Shown here in pieces: positions 34,373 through 42,446 of a stretch of 47,116 nt of DNA; within the stretch, counting starts at the first letter, position 1, and each line of letters starts with the position of its first letter. The notes under the pieces were generated by a model. The model ran no database searches and was not told the origin of the DNA. It was given only the letters and a program-made list of their open reading frames with translations. Source of the stretch: DAOTEJ01 sp035454085 (GTDB taxonomy: Bacteria; Pseudomonadota; Gammaproteobacteria; Burkholderiales; Burkholderiaceae_F); NCBI GenBank assembly GCA_035454085.1, contig DAOTEJ010000012.1, positions 1-47,116 on the forward strand, given 5' to 3'. Both the position numbers and the translations under genes were made by a program.

Positions 34373-34447
34373 CTCCCCGTAGTTCAATGGATAGAACGGG
34401 TGCCTCCTAAGCGCCAGATCTGGGTTCGATTCCCGGCGGGGGGACCA
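34373..34447 (+). tRNA. tRNA-Arg (anticodon CCU)
   Basis: A complete 75-base cloverleaf with encoded CCA. The acceptor CTCCCCG pairs with CGGGGGG; D arm GTTC..GAAC; anticodon stem GGTGC / GCGCC with loop CTCCTAA, giving anticodon CCT (reads AGG); T arm CTGGG TTCGATT CCCGG. It stands alone between the MFS gene (divergent) and the AI-2E-type transporter gene. Confidence 0.96.
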
Positions 34448-34467
34448 GGCGAGAGCCACGGACCGAC

Positions 34468-35625
34468 ATGATCTCGCTGCGCGACCGCTTCGACACCATC
34501 ATCCGCTTCCTGCTCGCGGCGCTCGTCGCGGTGGGCTGCTTTCTGGTTGTCCAGCCCTTCCTGACCGCCATGATGGTGGCGGCGGTGATCGTGGTCGTGA
34601 CCTGGCACCCGTTCGAGCGCGTGCGGCGCTGGCTGGGTGGCCACGCCACCTCGGCGGCGGCGGTGATGGTGCTGGGCCTGGTGCTGCTGGTGATCCTGCC
34701 CTTGTCGGCCCTGAGCGGGGCGGCGGCGGCGCAGGCACCGGGCCTCATCAATCTGGCGAAGGGCTGGCTGGCGGACGGCTTCACCGTGCCGGCCTGGATC
34801 GACCGCATCCCTTGGGTGGGCACCTGGCTGCACACCGAACTCGACGCCTTCCTGTCGAACAAGGAGCAACTCTCCGCGCTGGGCAAGAGCCTGGTCGAGC
34901 CCGTCAGCCGCTTCCTGCTCGCGGCGGCCACGCTGCTGGGCAACGGCCTGCTGCAACTCGTGCTCGTGGCGCTGGTGGCCTTCTTCTTCTACCGCGACGG
35001 GGAGCACCTGGCAGCGGGGGTCAAGCGACTGCTCGAACGCGTCAGCGGCGCGCTGTCGGCCGAAGTGGGCAAGATCCTGATCGAGACGACCAAGAGCGTG
35101 GTCTACGGCATCGTGGGCACCGCGGCGGCGCAGGCGCTGGTGGCCCTGGTGGGCTTCCTGATTGCCGGGGTGCCGGGCGCGGCTCTGCTCAGCGCCGCGG
35201 TCTTCCTGCTCTCGGTGGTGCCGGTTGGGCCTCCGCTGGTGTGGGGCGGCGCCGCCGTGTGGCTCTACAGCCAGGGCGAGTCGGGCTGGGCACTCTTCAT
35301 GTTCCTGTGGGGCGCGCTGGCGATCTCGAGCGTGGACAACGTGGTCAAGCCACTGCTGATTGCGCGCGGCACGCCCTTGCCGATCGCCCTGGTCTTCCTG
35401 GGCGTGCTCGGCGGCGTGGTGGCGTTCGGCTTCATCGGCCTGATCCTCGGCCCGGTGCTGCTGGCCATCGGCGTGGCCATGGGCCGCGAGTGGATGAAGG
35501 TCACCGCGCCGCGGCCGCCCGCGCACCACCCCAAGGGCGCGTCCAAAGAAGCGAGCCACGCTGACGCAGCCGCCACCGGCGCCGCCGCGCCGCCCATTCC
35601 GTCGCACACCGAGCCGCCCCAATAG
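34468..35625 (+). CDS. AI-2E family transporter (PerM-like)
   Basis: A 385-aa membrane protein with about eight helices in the AI-2E exporter family layout: IIRFLLAALVAVGCFLVVQPF and MMVAAVIVVVTWHPF at the start, FFFYRDGEHLAAGVKRLLE mid-protein, and VVPVGPPLVWGGAAVWLY, SSVDNVVKPLLIARGTPLP and GLILGPVLLAIG in the C-terminal half. Most family members do not transport autoinducer-2; many are proton-driven efflux proteins. The last 40 residues are Ala/Pro/His-rich and probably cytoplasmic. It starts 20 bases after tRNA-Arg and may be co-transcribed with it. Confidence 0.93.
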   Translation: MISLRDRFDTIIRFLLAALVAVGCFLVVQPFLTAMMVAAVIVVVTWHPFERVRRWLGGHATSAAAVMVLGLVLLVILPLSALSGAAAAQAPGLINLAKGWLADGFTVPAWIDRIPWVGTWLHTELDAFLSNKEQLSALGKSLVEPVSRFLLAAATLLGNGLLQLVLVALVAFFFYRDGEHLAAGVKRLLERVSGALSAEVGKILIETTKSVVYGIVGTAAAQALVALVGFLIAGVPGAALLSAAVFLLSVVPVGPPLVWGGAAVWLYSQGESGWALFMFLWGALAISSVDNVVKPLLIARGTPLPIALVFLGVLGGVVAFGFIGLILGPVLLAIGVAMGREWMKVTAPRPPAHHPKGASKEASHADAAATGAAAPPIPSHTEPPQ

Positions 35626-35647
35626 CCGCGGCACGCGGCGCGTGAGC

Positions 35648-36229
35648 CTAGAGCGACATCATCGTGTCGCGGTAGTGACGCAGCTCGGCGATCGACTCAT
35701 AGATGTCCGCCAGCGCCTCGTGGCGGCTCTTCTTCTCGAAGGAGCGGTAGGCCTCGGGCTTCCAGCGGCGGGCCAGTTCCTTGAGGGTGGACACGTCCAG
35801 GTTGCGGTAGTGGAACCAGTCCTCGAGCCGCGGCATCCAGCGCGCCATGAAGCGCCGGTCCTGGCAGATGGAGTTTCCGCACATCGGGCTCTTGCCGCGC
35901 GGCGCGTAGCGCGCCAAGAAAGCGAGCATCGCGTCGCTCGCCGCCTCTTCGTTGAGCGTCGAGGCACGCACCCGCTCGGTCAGCCCGCTGCGTCCGTGGG
36001 TGGAGGTGTTCCAGGCGTCCATGCCCGCGAGCACCTCGTCAGACTGGTGGATCGCGTAGGACGTGCTCTCGGCGATCACCTCGAGACGGCTGGTGGTGAC
36101 GACCGCGGCGATCTCGATCACGCGGTTGACCTCGGGGACCAGCCCGGTCATCTCCATGTCTATCCATACGAGATTGTCCTCGGCGTACGCGGGGTCTCGC
36201 TCGATGGGCAGGGAGGGGGGGTGTGACAT
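35648..36229 (-). CDS. orn: Oligoribonuclease
   Basis: A 193-aa DEDDh 3'-5' exonuclease that degrades short RNAs, including pGpG, the end product of cyclic-di-GMP breakdown. Exo I: LVWIDMEMTGLVPEVNRVIEIA. Exo II is around NSICQDRRFMARWMPRLE. Exo III is KKSRHEALADIYESIAEL. NLDVSTLKELARRW is typical of Orn. Divergent from the M48 protease gene across 49 bases. It may work downstream of the EAL protein at 27,663. Confidence 0.97.
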   Translation of the reverse strand: MSHPPSLPIERDPAYAEDNLVWIDMEMTGLVPEVNRVIEIAAVVTTSRLEVIAESTSYAIHQSDEVLAGMDAWNTSTHGRSGLTERVRASTLNEEAASDAMLAFLARYAPRGKSPMCGNSICQDRRFMARWMPRLEDWFHYRNLDVSTLKELARRWKPEAYRSFEKKSRHEALADIYESIAELRHYRDTMMSL

Positions 36230-36278
36230 AATTTTTCACTCTGAAAATCGCGTGTCCGATTCTCGCACGCAAGCTCCC

Positions 36279-37535
36279 ATGGCCTCGATCCTCATGGCTG
36301 CCTTCGCCCTCGGCTTGCTGCTGATGGTGGCCCTCAAGTACTGGCTCGCGTGGCGACAGATGCGCCACGTGAGCCTGCACGCCGACGCCGTCCCCGCGCA
36401 GTTCGAGGGCCGCGTGAGCCTGGCCGCGCACCGCAAGGCCGCGGCCTACACGATCGCGCGCACCCGCCTGGGCATCGTCGATACGCTGGTCGGCGCCGTC
36501 GCCCTGCTCGCGCTCACCTTGCTGGGCGGACTGCAGCTGATCTCGGACGGGCTGCAGCAGTGGCTGGGCACCGGGCTGGGCTATCAGGTCGCGCTGGTGG
36601 CCAGCGTGGTGCTGCTGCTCGGCCTGGTGGACCTGCCGCTCGCCTGGGTGCGGCAGTTCCGCATCGAGCAGCGCTTCGGCTTCAACCGCATGAGCCTGGG
36701 CCTGTGGCTGGCCGACCTGGCCAAGTCGGCGCTGCTCACCGCCCTGCTCGGCCTGCCGCTTCTGGCCGTGGTGCTGTGGCTCTGGGCACGCGCGGGCGAA
36801 TACTGGTGGCTGTGGGCGTGGGCCGTGTGGGTGGGCTTCAACCTGCTCGTGCTGCTGGCCTACCCGACGCTGATCGCGCCGCTGTTCAACAAGTTCGTGC
36901 CGCTGTCCGACGACACCCTGGCGGCTCGCATCCACGGACTGCTCGAGCGCGCCGGATTTGCCTCGCGCGGCGTGTTCGTGATGGACGGTTCGCGCCGCTC
37001 GGCCCACGGCAATGCCTACTTCACGGGCCTGGGGCGGGCCAAGCGCATCGTCTTCTTCGACACCCTGATCGAGCGCCTCGCGCCCTCCGAGATCGAGGCC
37101 GTGCTCGCCCACGAGCTCGGGCACTTCAAGCTGCGCCACATCGTCAAGCGCATGGCCTTCTCGTTCGCGATGAGCTTCGTGGCGCTCGCGCTGCTCGGAT
37201 GGCTGGCACAACAGCCGTGGTTCTACCTGGGCCTGGGCGTGGATCCGACCCTCGGCGGGCGCAACGACGGCCTGGCGCTGCTGCTGTTCATGCTGGTGCT
37301 GCCGGTGTTCGCCTTTCCGCTCGCGCCGCTGGCGAGCCTGCTGTCGCGCCGCCACGAATTCGAGGCCGACGCCTACGCCGCACAGGTGGCCTCGGGGCCG
37401 GATCTGGCGCGTGCGCTGGTCAAGCTTTACGAAGACAACGCGGCCACGCTCACGCCCGATCCGCTGCACTCGGCCTTCTACGACTCGCATCCCCCGGCCG
37501 CGCTGCGCCTGGCGCGCCTGCCCTCCCCCACCTGA
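36279..37535 (+). CDS. M48-family metalloprotease (Ste24/CAAX-protease-like)
   Basis: A 418-aa integral membrane zinc protease. Hydrophobic helices at the N-terminus and middle resemble Ste24-type proteases; RQFRIEQRFGFNRMSLGLWL is a family landmark. The zinc motif HELGH lies in AVLAHELGHFKLRH, and the third ligand is in the RRHEFEADAYAAQ region. It probably cleaves or clears membrane or envelope proteins. ATG 36279 is chosen; the open frame upstream would run through orn on the opposite strand. Followed within 8 bases by the dehydratase gene. Confidence 0.94.
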   Translation: MASILMAAFALGLLLMVALKYWLAWRQMRHVSLHADAVPAQFEGRVSLAAHRKAAAYTIARTRLGIVDTLVGAVALLALTLLGGLQLISDGLQQWLGTGLGYQVALVASVVLLLGLVDLPLAWVRQFRIEQRFGFNRMSLGLWLADLAKSALLTALLGLPLLAVVLWLWARAGEYWWLWAWAVWVGFNLLVLLAYPTLIAPLFNKFVPLSDDTLAARIHGLLERAGFASRGVFVMDGSRRSAHGNAYFTGLGRAKRIVFFDTLIERLAPSEIEAVLAHELGHFKLRHIVKRMAFSFAMSFVALALLGWLAQQPWFYLGLGVDPTLGGRNDGLALLLFMLVLPVFAFPLAPLASLLSRRHEFEADAYAAQVASGPDLARALVKLYEDNAATLTPDPLHSAFYDSHPPAALRLARLPSPT

Positions 37536-37542
37536 CACCGCC

Positions 37543-37899
37543 ATGCCCGTGCTCGCACTCGCCGATTTGCTTGCCGCCCATTGCCGCCCCCTGGAAGGCA
37601 GCGCGGCGCTCGATGCGTCGGCGGTGCAGGCCCAGCTTGGCGTCCTGCCCGCCTGGCGCCTGCACGACGGTGCCCTGGAGCGCTCCTACGCTTTGCGTAA
37701 CTACCACGAGACGATCGCCTTCGTGAATGCGCTGGCCTGGATCGTCCACGCCGAGGACCATCACCCCGACCTCGCCGTGAGCTACGCCCGCTGCACCGTG
37801 CGCTTCAACACGCATTCGGTGGGCGGCATCTCGCTCAACGACTTCATCTGCGCGGCCAAGGCCGATGCCGTGTACGCGGCCGGCGCCGCGCCTCGATGA
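37543..37899 (+). CDS. Pterin-4a-carbinolamine dehydratase
   Basis: A 118-aa PhhB/PCD-family protein that recycles tetrahydropterin after phenylalanine hydroxylase. Motifs: LGVLPAWRLHDGALERSYALRN-type region, then NYHETIAFVNALAWIVHAEDHHPDL with the catalytic His pair, and YARCTVRFNTHSVGGISLNDF. Start ATG 37543; the stop overlaps rsgA (ATGA). No phenylalanine hydroxylase gene is seen in the window, so the enzyme may have another role. Confidence 0.94.
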   Translation: MPVLALADLLAAHCRPLEGSAALDASAVQAQLGVLPAWRLHDGALERSYALRNYHETIAFVNALAWIVHAEDHHPDLAVSYARCTVRFNTHSVGGISLNDFICAAKADAVYAAGAAPR

Positions 37900-38795
37900 G
37901 CGCCGACGGCGCGACCTTCACCGCCCGCGTGGTGGCCAGCCACGGCCGCCACTATCTGGTCGAGGACGCGCAAGGCCGCCGCCTGGAGGCCGTGCGCCGC
38001 GGCAAGCGCGGCGACGTGGCGGTGGGCGACGAGGTGCGCTGCACCGCGAGCGGCGAGGCGCAGGCGGCGATCGAGGCAATCGAGCCGCGCCGCAGCCTGC
38101 TGTTCCGGGCCGACGCCTTCCGCATCAAGGAGCTCGCCGCCAACGTCGACCAGGTGGCGATCGTCTACGCCTCGCACCCGAGCTTCAACCGCTGGTTCGT
38201 GTGGAAGGCCCTGCTCGCCGCGGAGGCGGCCGGGATCGCGCCGCTGGTGGTGCGCAACAAGTCCGACCTGCCCGACACCGAGGGCGCGGCCGCCGCCTTC
38301 CTGGCGAGCCTGGCAGAGATGGGCTACGCCAGCGCCAGCGTGGCCGCCAAGGCCGATGCGGCGGGCACCCTGGCCACGCTGGACGCGCTGTGCGCCGGGC
38401 GCGTCACCCTGCTGGTGGGCCAGTCGGGGATGGGCAAGTCCACCCTGCTCAACCTGCTGGTGCCCGAGGCCGCGGCACGCACGCAGGAGTATTCGCAGCG
38501 CCTGAACCTGGGCAAGCAGACCACCACGGCCACGCGCTGGTTCGACTACGGCGAGCACGGCGCGGTGATCGACACGCCCGGCTTTCAGGAGTTCGGGCTG
38601 GCGCACCTCTCGCGCAACGCGATCGAGGCCGCCCTGCCCGACTTCCGACCCTGCCTGGGCGAGTGCCGCTTTGCCGACTGCCGCCACCTGAAGGAGCCCG
38701 ACTGCGCGGTGCGCGCGGCCGTGGAGCGCGGCCAGATCGCCCGCGAGCGCTACGACTTCTACTGCGCGCTGCTGGCGCAGGCGGGCACGCGATGA
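37896..38795 (+). CDS. rsgA: Ribosome small subunit-dependent GTPase A
   Basis: A 299-aa circularly permuted GTPase that helps mature the 30S subunit. N-terminal OB fold (VASHGRHYLVEDAQGRRLEA), then the permuted G motifs: G4 VVRNKSDLP, G1 VGQSGMGKSTLLN, G3 IDTPGFQEFG. The C-terminal zinc-binding region has FRPCLGECRFADCRHLKEPDC. Couplings of 4 bases with the genes on both sides indicate one operon with the M48 protease and dehydratase. Confidence 0.97.
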   Translation: MSADGATFTARVVASHGRHYLVEDAQGRRLEAVRRGKRGDVAVGDEVRCTASGEAQAAIEAIEPRRSLLFRADAFRIKELAANVDQVAIVYASHPSFNRWFVWKALLAAEAAGIAPLVVRNKSDLPDTEGAAAAFLASLAEMGYASASVAAKADAAGTLATLDALCAGRVTLLVGQSGMGKSTLLNLLVPEAAARTQEYSQRLNLGKQTTTATRWFDYGEHGAVIDTPGFQEFGLAHLSRNAIEAALPDFRPCLGECRFADCRHLKEPDCAVRAAVERGQIARERYDFYCALLAQAGTR

Positions 38796-39100
38796 AGCTC
38801 CTGGCCCGCGCCGACAACCTGCTGCAGGCCTCGATCTGGAGCGGCAGCCTGCGCGCGGCCGGGATCGCCTGCGAAGTGCGCAACACCACGCTGGCGGGTG
38901 CGATGGGCGAGATCCCCTTCCTGGAGTGCGCGCCGCAGTTGTGGATCGAGCACGACGCCGACGAGCCACGCGCCCAGGCCGTGCTCGAGGAGCTGCGCCG
39001 CCCGCCGTCGGGACCGGCTTGGGTGTGCCCCGGCTGCGGCGAGTCCATCGAGCCGCAGTTCGGCGCGTGCTGGAATTGCGGCGCGGGCCGGCCCGACTGA
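38792..39100 (+). CDS. DUF2007 / zinc-ribbon protein
   Basis: A 102-aa protein with an N-terminal DUF2007-type signal-transducing domain (KLLARADNLLQASIWSGSLRAAGI, LWIEHDADEPRAQAVLEELRR) and a C-terminal zinc ribbon with two CxxC pairs (VCPGCGE and CWNCGAG). Function unknown. The ATG overlaps the rsgA stop (ATGA). The stop codon TGA is the first three bases of a 17-bp tandem array. Confidence 0.85.
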   Translation: MKLLARADNLLQASIWSGSLRAAGIACEVRNTTLAGAMGEIPFLECAPQLWIEHDADEPRAQAVLEELRRPPSGPAWVCPGCGESIEPQFGACWNCGAGRPD

Positions 39101-39250
39101 GGCCTCGCCCCGCCTGAGACGCTTCCCCGACTGAGACCTCGGCCCGCCTGAGGCCTCATCTCGATTGAGGCCTCGTCTCGATTGAGGCCGCGTTTCGATT
39201 GAAGCCTCATCTCGACTGAGGCCTCGTCCCGCCTGAGAACTTGTCCTGAC
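39098..39250 (+). repeat. 17-bp tandem repeat array, 9 copies
   Basis: Nine head-to-tail 17-base units with consensus TGAGGCCTCRTCTCGAT or, in some units, ending CCCGCC. All begin TGAR; units 4 and 5 (39,149-39,182) are nearly identical and the ends of the array are more diverged. Many units contain the palindrome GAGGCCTC, extended to TGAGGCCTCA in unit 4. Noncoding: unit length 17 puts TGA in all three frames. It begins at the DUF2007 stop codon. Confidence 0.9.
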
Positions 39251-39479
39251 CGAGCACGACGCGCTGCGCTGAGCCGCGCCCCCTGCCCTCGCGCCCGCTT
39301 TGCGCCGCCGCGGGCGTGGCGTGCTCAGGCCACCCAGCGCGCCACGGTCACCAGAGCCAGCNNNNNNNNNNNNNNNNNNNNNNNNNNNNNNNNNNNNNNN
39401 NNNNNNNNNNNNNNNNNNNNNNNNNNNNNNNNNNNNNNNNNNNNNNNNNNNNNNNNNNNNNGCCGCGGGCGTGGCGTGC
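39251..39479. other. Gene-free stretch with 100-N scaffold gap and duplicated flanks
   Basis: The N run (39,362-39,461) marks a scaffold join. The 55 bases before it (39,307-39,361) are identical to the 55 bases after it (39,462-39,516), which encode the C-terminus of the CobD-like protein. This looks like two overlapping contig ends that were not merged, in which case no sequence is missing. Apart from this I see nothing coding. Confidence 0.9.
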
Positions 39480-40436
39480 TCAGGCCACCCAGCGCGCCAC
39501 GGTCACCAGAGCCAGCACGGCGAGCCACAGGAGCATGGTGCGCCAGACCAGCCCGACCACCGAGCGCAGGCTCGCCGCCGAGGGCTCGGCGAGCGACTCC
39601 GGGTCGTCGAACAGGCGCGCTGCCTCGGTCACCGGCATGAAACGCATGCCCAGGGCGCCGCTGGCGGTGGCGAGGATCAGATCGCGGGAGCTGGGCGCAG
39701 GCAGGCCCTCGAGGCGCGCGCCGTGCGCGCTGGCCTGGCGCCAGCCATAGATGCCGCCTTCGAAGTCACCGACCGCGGCAAAGCCCAGCGCGGTCATGCG
39801 CGCAGGCAGCCAGTCGACCCAGGCGGCGGCGCGGCGGGCGAAGTCGCCGAAGCGGTCGGGCACGATCACCCCGGGCGGTGGACGGTTCCACTCGCGCGCC
39901 ACGTACTGGGACATGCGGTAGAACACCGCGCCCGAGGCGCCGGGCAGCAGCACGAACCACAGCAGCGGCCCGAACACATGGCGCTGTGCCAGGAGCAGGC
40001 CGTGCTCGACGGACTCGCGCGCCACCTCGTCCTCGCCCAGGTCCGCGGCGTTGAAGTCCGGATCCTCGCTGCGCTTCCACTGCTCCAGCTCGCGACGCGC
40101 CGCGGCCACGTCGCCGTTGGCGAGCGCGATCTGGATTTCGGTGGCCGGGTGACTGAACTGCCGGAAGCCGATGGTGAGGTAGAGCACCACGACGTTGAAC
40201 GCCAGCGCGAGCAGCCAGCTCACGCTCGCCAGCAGGCCGAAGACGATGGCCACGAGCAGCGCCGGAAGCACGGTGAGCAGGGCCCAGGCAAGCACTCCGT
40301 GGCGCGGTGCACCGGCGTTGAGGCGACGCGGCGCGTCGTGCACCCAGCCGGCAATGACGGCGTAGACCGGATTCACGGGGGGCAGCGCGCGCAGCTGCTC
40401 GATGAGCAGCGAGATCAGGAGGGAAACGAAGGTCAC
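39480..40436 (-). CDS. CobD/CbiB-family membrane protein
   Basis: A 318-aa multipass membrane protein of the CobD/CbiB-like family (adenosylcobinamide-phosphate synthase relatives; in this genomic position usually of unconfirmed function). Landmarks: SLLISLLIEQLRALPPVN, YLTIGFRQFSHPATEIQIAL, GPLLWFVLLPGASGAVFYR, WVDWLPARMTALGFAAVGDF and a C-terminal helix LVWRTMLLWLAVLALVTV. GTG start at 40436. No other cobalamin genes are in the window. The last 11 codons and the stop lie in the duplicated contig end. Confidence 0.9.
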   Translation of the reverse strand: MTFVSLLISLLIEQLRALPPVNPVYAVIAGWVHDAPRRLNAGAPRHGVLAWALLTVLPALLVAIVFGLLASVSWLLALAFNVVVLYLTIGFRQFSHPATEIQIALANGDVAAARRELEQWKRSEDPDFNAADLGEDEVARESVEHGLLLAQRHVFGPLLWFVLLPGASGAVFYRMSQYVAREWNRPPPGVIVPDRFGDFARRAAAWVDWLPARMTALGFAAVGDFEGGIYGWRQASAHGARLEGLPAPSSRDLILATASGALGMRFMPVTEAARLFDDPESLAEPSAASLRSVVGLVWRTMLLWLAVLALVTVARWVA

Positions 40437-40491
40437 GGCGGCAGATCCTGGTGGCGCGGATTGTAGCCAGCGCCCGCCGCCGCATTGCCCG

Positions 40492-41172
40492 CTATGCCGC
40501 GAGGAAGCGATACAGGTTGCGCAGCATCGCCGCGGTCGCCCCCCAGATGAAGTAGCGCCGCTGCGCCTGCCAGGGCATGGCGTAATAGGTCCGCGCCTGA
40601 CCGGCGAACTGGACCAGATGACGCTGGTGATGGCGCGGATCCATGAGGAAGGCCAGAGGCACCTCGAAGGCCTCGGCCACCTCGAAGGCGTCGAGCTTCA
40701 GACTGAAGCCCGGCTGCACCAGGGCCACCACCGGCGTGACCCGGTAGCTCGATGCCGTGAGGTAGGGCGGCAGGTGGCCGATCACCTCGATGTGGCGCGC
40801 CGCGAGGCCGATCTCCTCGGCCGTCTCGCGCAGCGCGGTGGCCACGGCGTCGGCGTCGCCCTCGTCCATGCGGCCGCCGGGAAAGCTGATCTGCCCCGCG
40901 TGATCGTGCAGGTGCGAGGTGCGCTCGGTGAGCAGCACGGTCGGCGCACCCGCGTGCGCGACCACCGGCACCAGCACGGCCGCCGGACGCACTTCTTGCT
41001 CGGGGCGCAGCAGGCGCGCGTCGGCGTGCAGTTCGGGCGTCCACACGGGCGGCGCGGTGAAGCGCCGGCGCAGCGCCGCCGGAGCGAGGTGCTCGAGCGG
41101 CACCGGCGCGCCGCGCTCGTGCGCGCCGAACGCGGGATCGAGCGGGATGAGCTGGGGATCGAACTGGACCAT
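40492..41172 (-). CDS. Nudix hydrolase, CoA pyrophosphatase type
   Basis: A 226-aa protein with a complete Nudix box G-x5-E-x7-RETAEE-x-G starting at GGRMDEGD, preceded by HAGQISFPGG, the feature of CoA diphosphatases (NudL type). It probably hydrolyses CoA or related nucleotide diphosphates. ATG 41172 is preferred over TTG 41187, which lies in the rplS terminator. It sits downstream of that terminator, so it depends on read-through or its own promoter. Confidence 0.92.
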   Translation of the reverse strand: MVQFDPQLIPLDPAFGAHERGAPVPLEHLAPAALRRRFTAPPVWTPELHADARLLRPEQEVRPAAVLVPVVAHAGAPTVLLTERTSHLHDHAGQISFPGGRMDEGDADAVATALRETAEEIGLAARHIEVIGHLPPYLTASSYRVTPVVALVQPGFSLKLDAFEVAEAFEVPLAFLMDPRHHQRHLVQFAGQARTYYAMPWQAQRRYFIWGATAAMLRNLYRFLAA

Positions 41173-41180
41173 GGGAGCGC

Positions 41181-41215
41181 AAAGCAAAAGGGCCGCCGCT
41201 TGCGCGACGGCCCTT
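41181..41215 (-). terminator. Intrinsic terminator of the rpsP-rimM-trmD-rplS operon
   Basis: On the minus strand AAGGGCCGTCGC pairs with GCGGCGGCCCTT (12 bp, one G-U) around a GCAA tetraloop, followed by TTGCTTT. It lies 15 bases past the rplS stop, a classical rho-independent terminator. Confidence 0.9.
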
Positions 41216-41230
41216 GCGGCACCGGCAGGC

Positions 41231-41605
41231 CTAGTTGCTGCCCTTGCGGGCGAGCTTCTCGCGGATGCGCGCGGACTTGCCCGAGCGCTCGCGCAGGTAG
41301 TAGAGCTTGGCGCGGCGCACGTCGCCGCGGCGCTTGACCTCGATCGAGGCGATGGTGGGCGAGTACAGCTGGAAGGTGCGTTCCACGCCTTCGCCGCTCG
41401 AAACCTTGCGGACGATGAACGACGAGTTCAGGCCGCGGTTGCGCTTGGCGATGACCACGCCCTCGTAGGCCTGGACGCGCTTGCGCGTGCCTTCGACCAC
41501 GTTCACGTTGACCACCACGGTGTCGCCGGGGGCGAACTCGGGCAGGGTCTTGTTCGCCATCAGGCGGGCGATCTCTTCTTGCTCCAGCTTATGGATCAGG
41601 TCCAT
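41231..41605 (-). CDS. rplS: 50S ribosomal protein L19
   Basis: A 124-aa ribosomal protein L19, near the 30S-50S interface. Family motifs: PEFAPGDTVVVNVNVVEGTRKR, VQAYEGVVIAKRNRGLNSSF, TFQLYSPTIASIEVKRRGDVRRAKLYYLRERSGK. ATG 41605 has AAGGAGA upstream. Last gene of the operon, followed by a strong terminator. Confidence 0.98.
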   Translation of the reverse strand: MDLIHKLEQEEIARLMANKTLPEFAPGDTVVVNVNVVEGTRKRVQAYEGVVIAKRNRGLNSSFIVRKVSSGEGVERTFQLYSPTIASIEVKRRGDVRRAKLYYLRERSGKSARIREKLARKGSN

Positions 41606-41672
41606 TGCGTTCTCCTTGACCATCGTCGAGCGGCTGTCGAAGTCTGTTGCCGTCGAGAGGATGGGGCCAATC

Positions 41673-42446
41673 TCATGCGGCGGATCGCTCCGCCGCCCCT
41701 TGGGCATGCGCCTCGCGCAGTGCCCTTTCGTCACGCTCGCTCAGCCAGCCGGCCGCGCGCGCATGGTCGATCAGATCCGGCCTGGCGGCCGCCGTGGCGC
41801 GCAACGCCTGCTCGCGTCGCCACGCCTCGATTTTCGCATGGTGCCCCGACAACAGCACCTCGGGCACACCCCGCCCGCGCCAGAGTTCCGGCCGGGTGTA
41901 GTGGGGCGCGTCCAGCAGTCCGTCGGCGAAGGACTCGTCGCCCGCCGACAGTTCCTTGATCGCGCCGGGCAACTGCCGCACCACGGCGTCGATCACGCAC
42001 AGCGCGGCGAGTTCGCCGCCACTGAGCACGAAGTCGCCGATCGCCACCACCTCGTCGACGCACTCGTCGAGGAAGCGCTGATCGGTGCCCTCATAGCGCC
42101 CGCACACCAGCACCAGCGGCTCGGCGGCCGCAGCGCGCTCGCGCACCCAGGCGTCCTTCAGCGGCCGCCCGCCGGGCGCAAACGCGATCACCCGCCCCGC
42201 GTTGCCCGCCTCGCGCACGGCAGCGAGCGCGGCTGCCAGCGGTTCGGCCAACATCACCATGCCCGGTCCGCCTCCGTAGGGGCGGTCATCCACGGTGCGA
42301 TGAGCGTCTTCCGTGTAGTCGCGGGGATTCCACAGCCCCAGCGACCACAATCCCATCTCGCGGGCGCGCCGCGTGATGCCCTGCTCGGCCACTGCCGCGA
42401 ACATCGCCGGAAAGAGGCTGATGGCGTCGAAGCGCAGTCCGCTCAC
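41673..42446 (-). CDS. trmD: tRNA (guanine-37-N1)-methyltransferase
   Basis: A 257-aa SPOUT-class enzyme that methylates G37 of tRNAs and prevents frameshifting. Motifs: DAISLFPAMF at the start, DDRPYGGGPGMVM, LVLVCGRYEGTDQRF, DFVLSGGELAALCVIDAV and PHYTRPELWRGRGVPEVLLSG. GTG 42446 overlaps the rimM stop as GTGA, so translation is coupled. Confidence 0.98.
   Translation of the reverse strand: MSGLRFDAISLFPAMFAAVAEQGITRRAREMGLWSLGLWNPRDYTEDAHRTVDDRPYGGGPGMVMLAEPLAAALAAVREAGNAGRVIAFAPGGRPLKDAWVRERAAAAEPLVLVCGRYEGTDQRFLDECVDEVVAIGDFVLSGGELAALCVIDAVVRQLPGAIKELSAGDESFADGLLDAPHYTRPELWRGRGVPEVLLSGHHAKIEAWRREQALRATAAARPDLIDHARAAGWLSERDERALREAHAQGAAERSAA

Noticed and set aside
34373..34447. tRNA-Arg as an integration site of a genomic island
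   Set aside because: No integrase and no direct repeat of the tRNA 3' end seen in the window; the genes on both sides look like core genes.
39098..39250. CRISPR array
   Set aside because: Units are 17 bases, directly adjacent and without spacers, and no cas genes are nearby; it is a tandem repeat.
39480..40436. Cobalamin biosynthesis cluster
   Set aside because: Only a CobD/CbiB-family protein is present and it sits in a housekeeping context; no other cobalamin genes.
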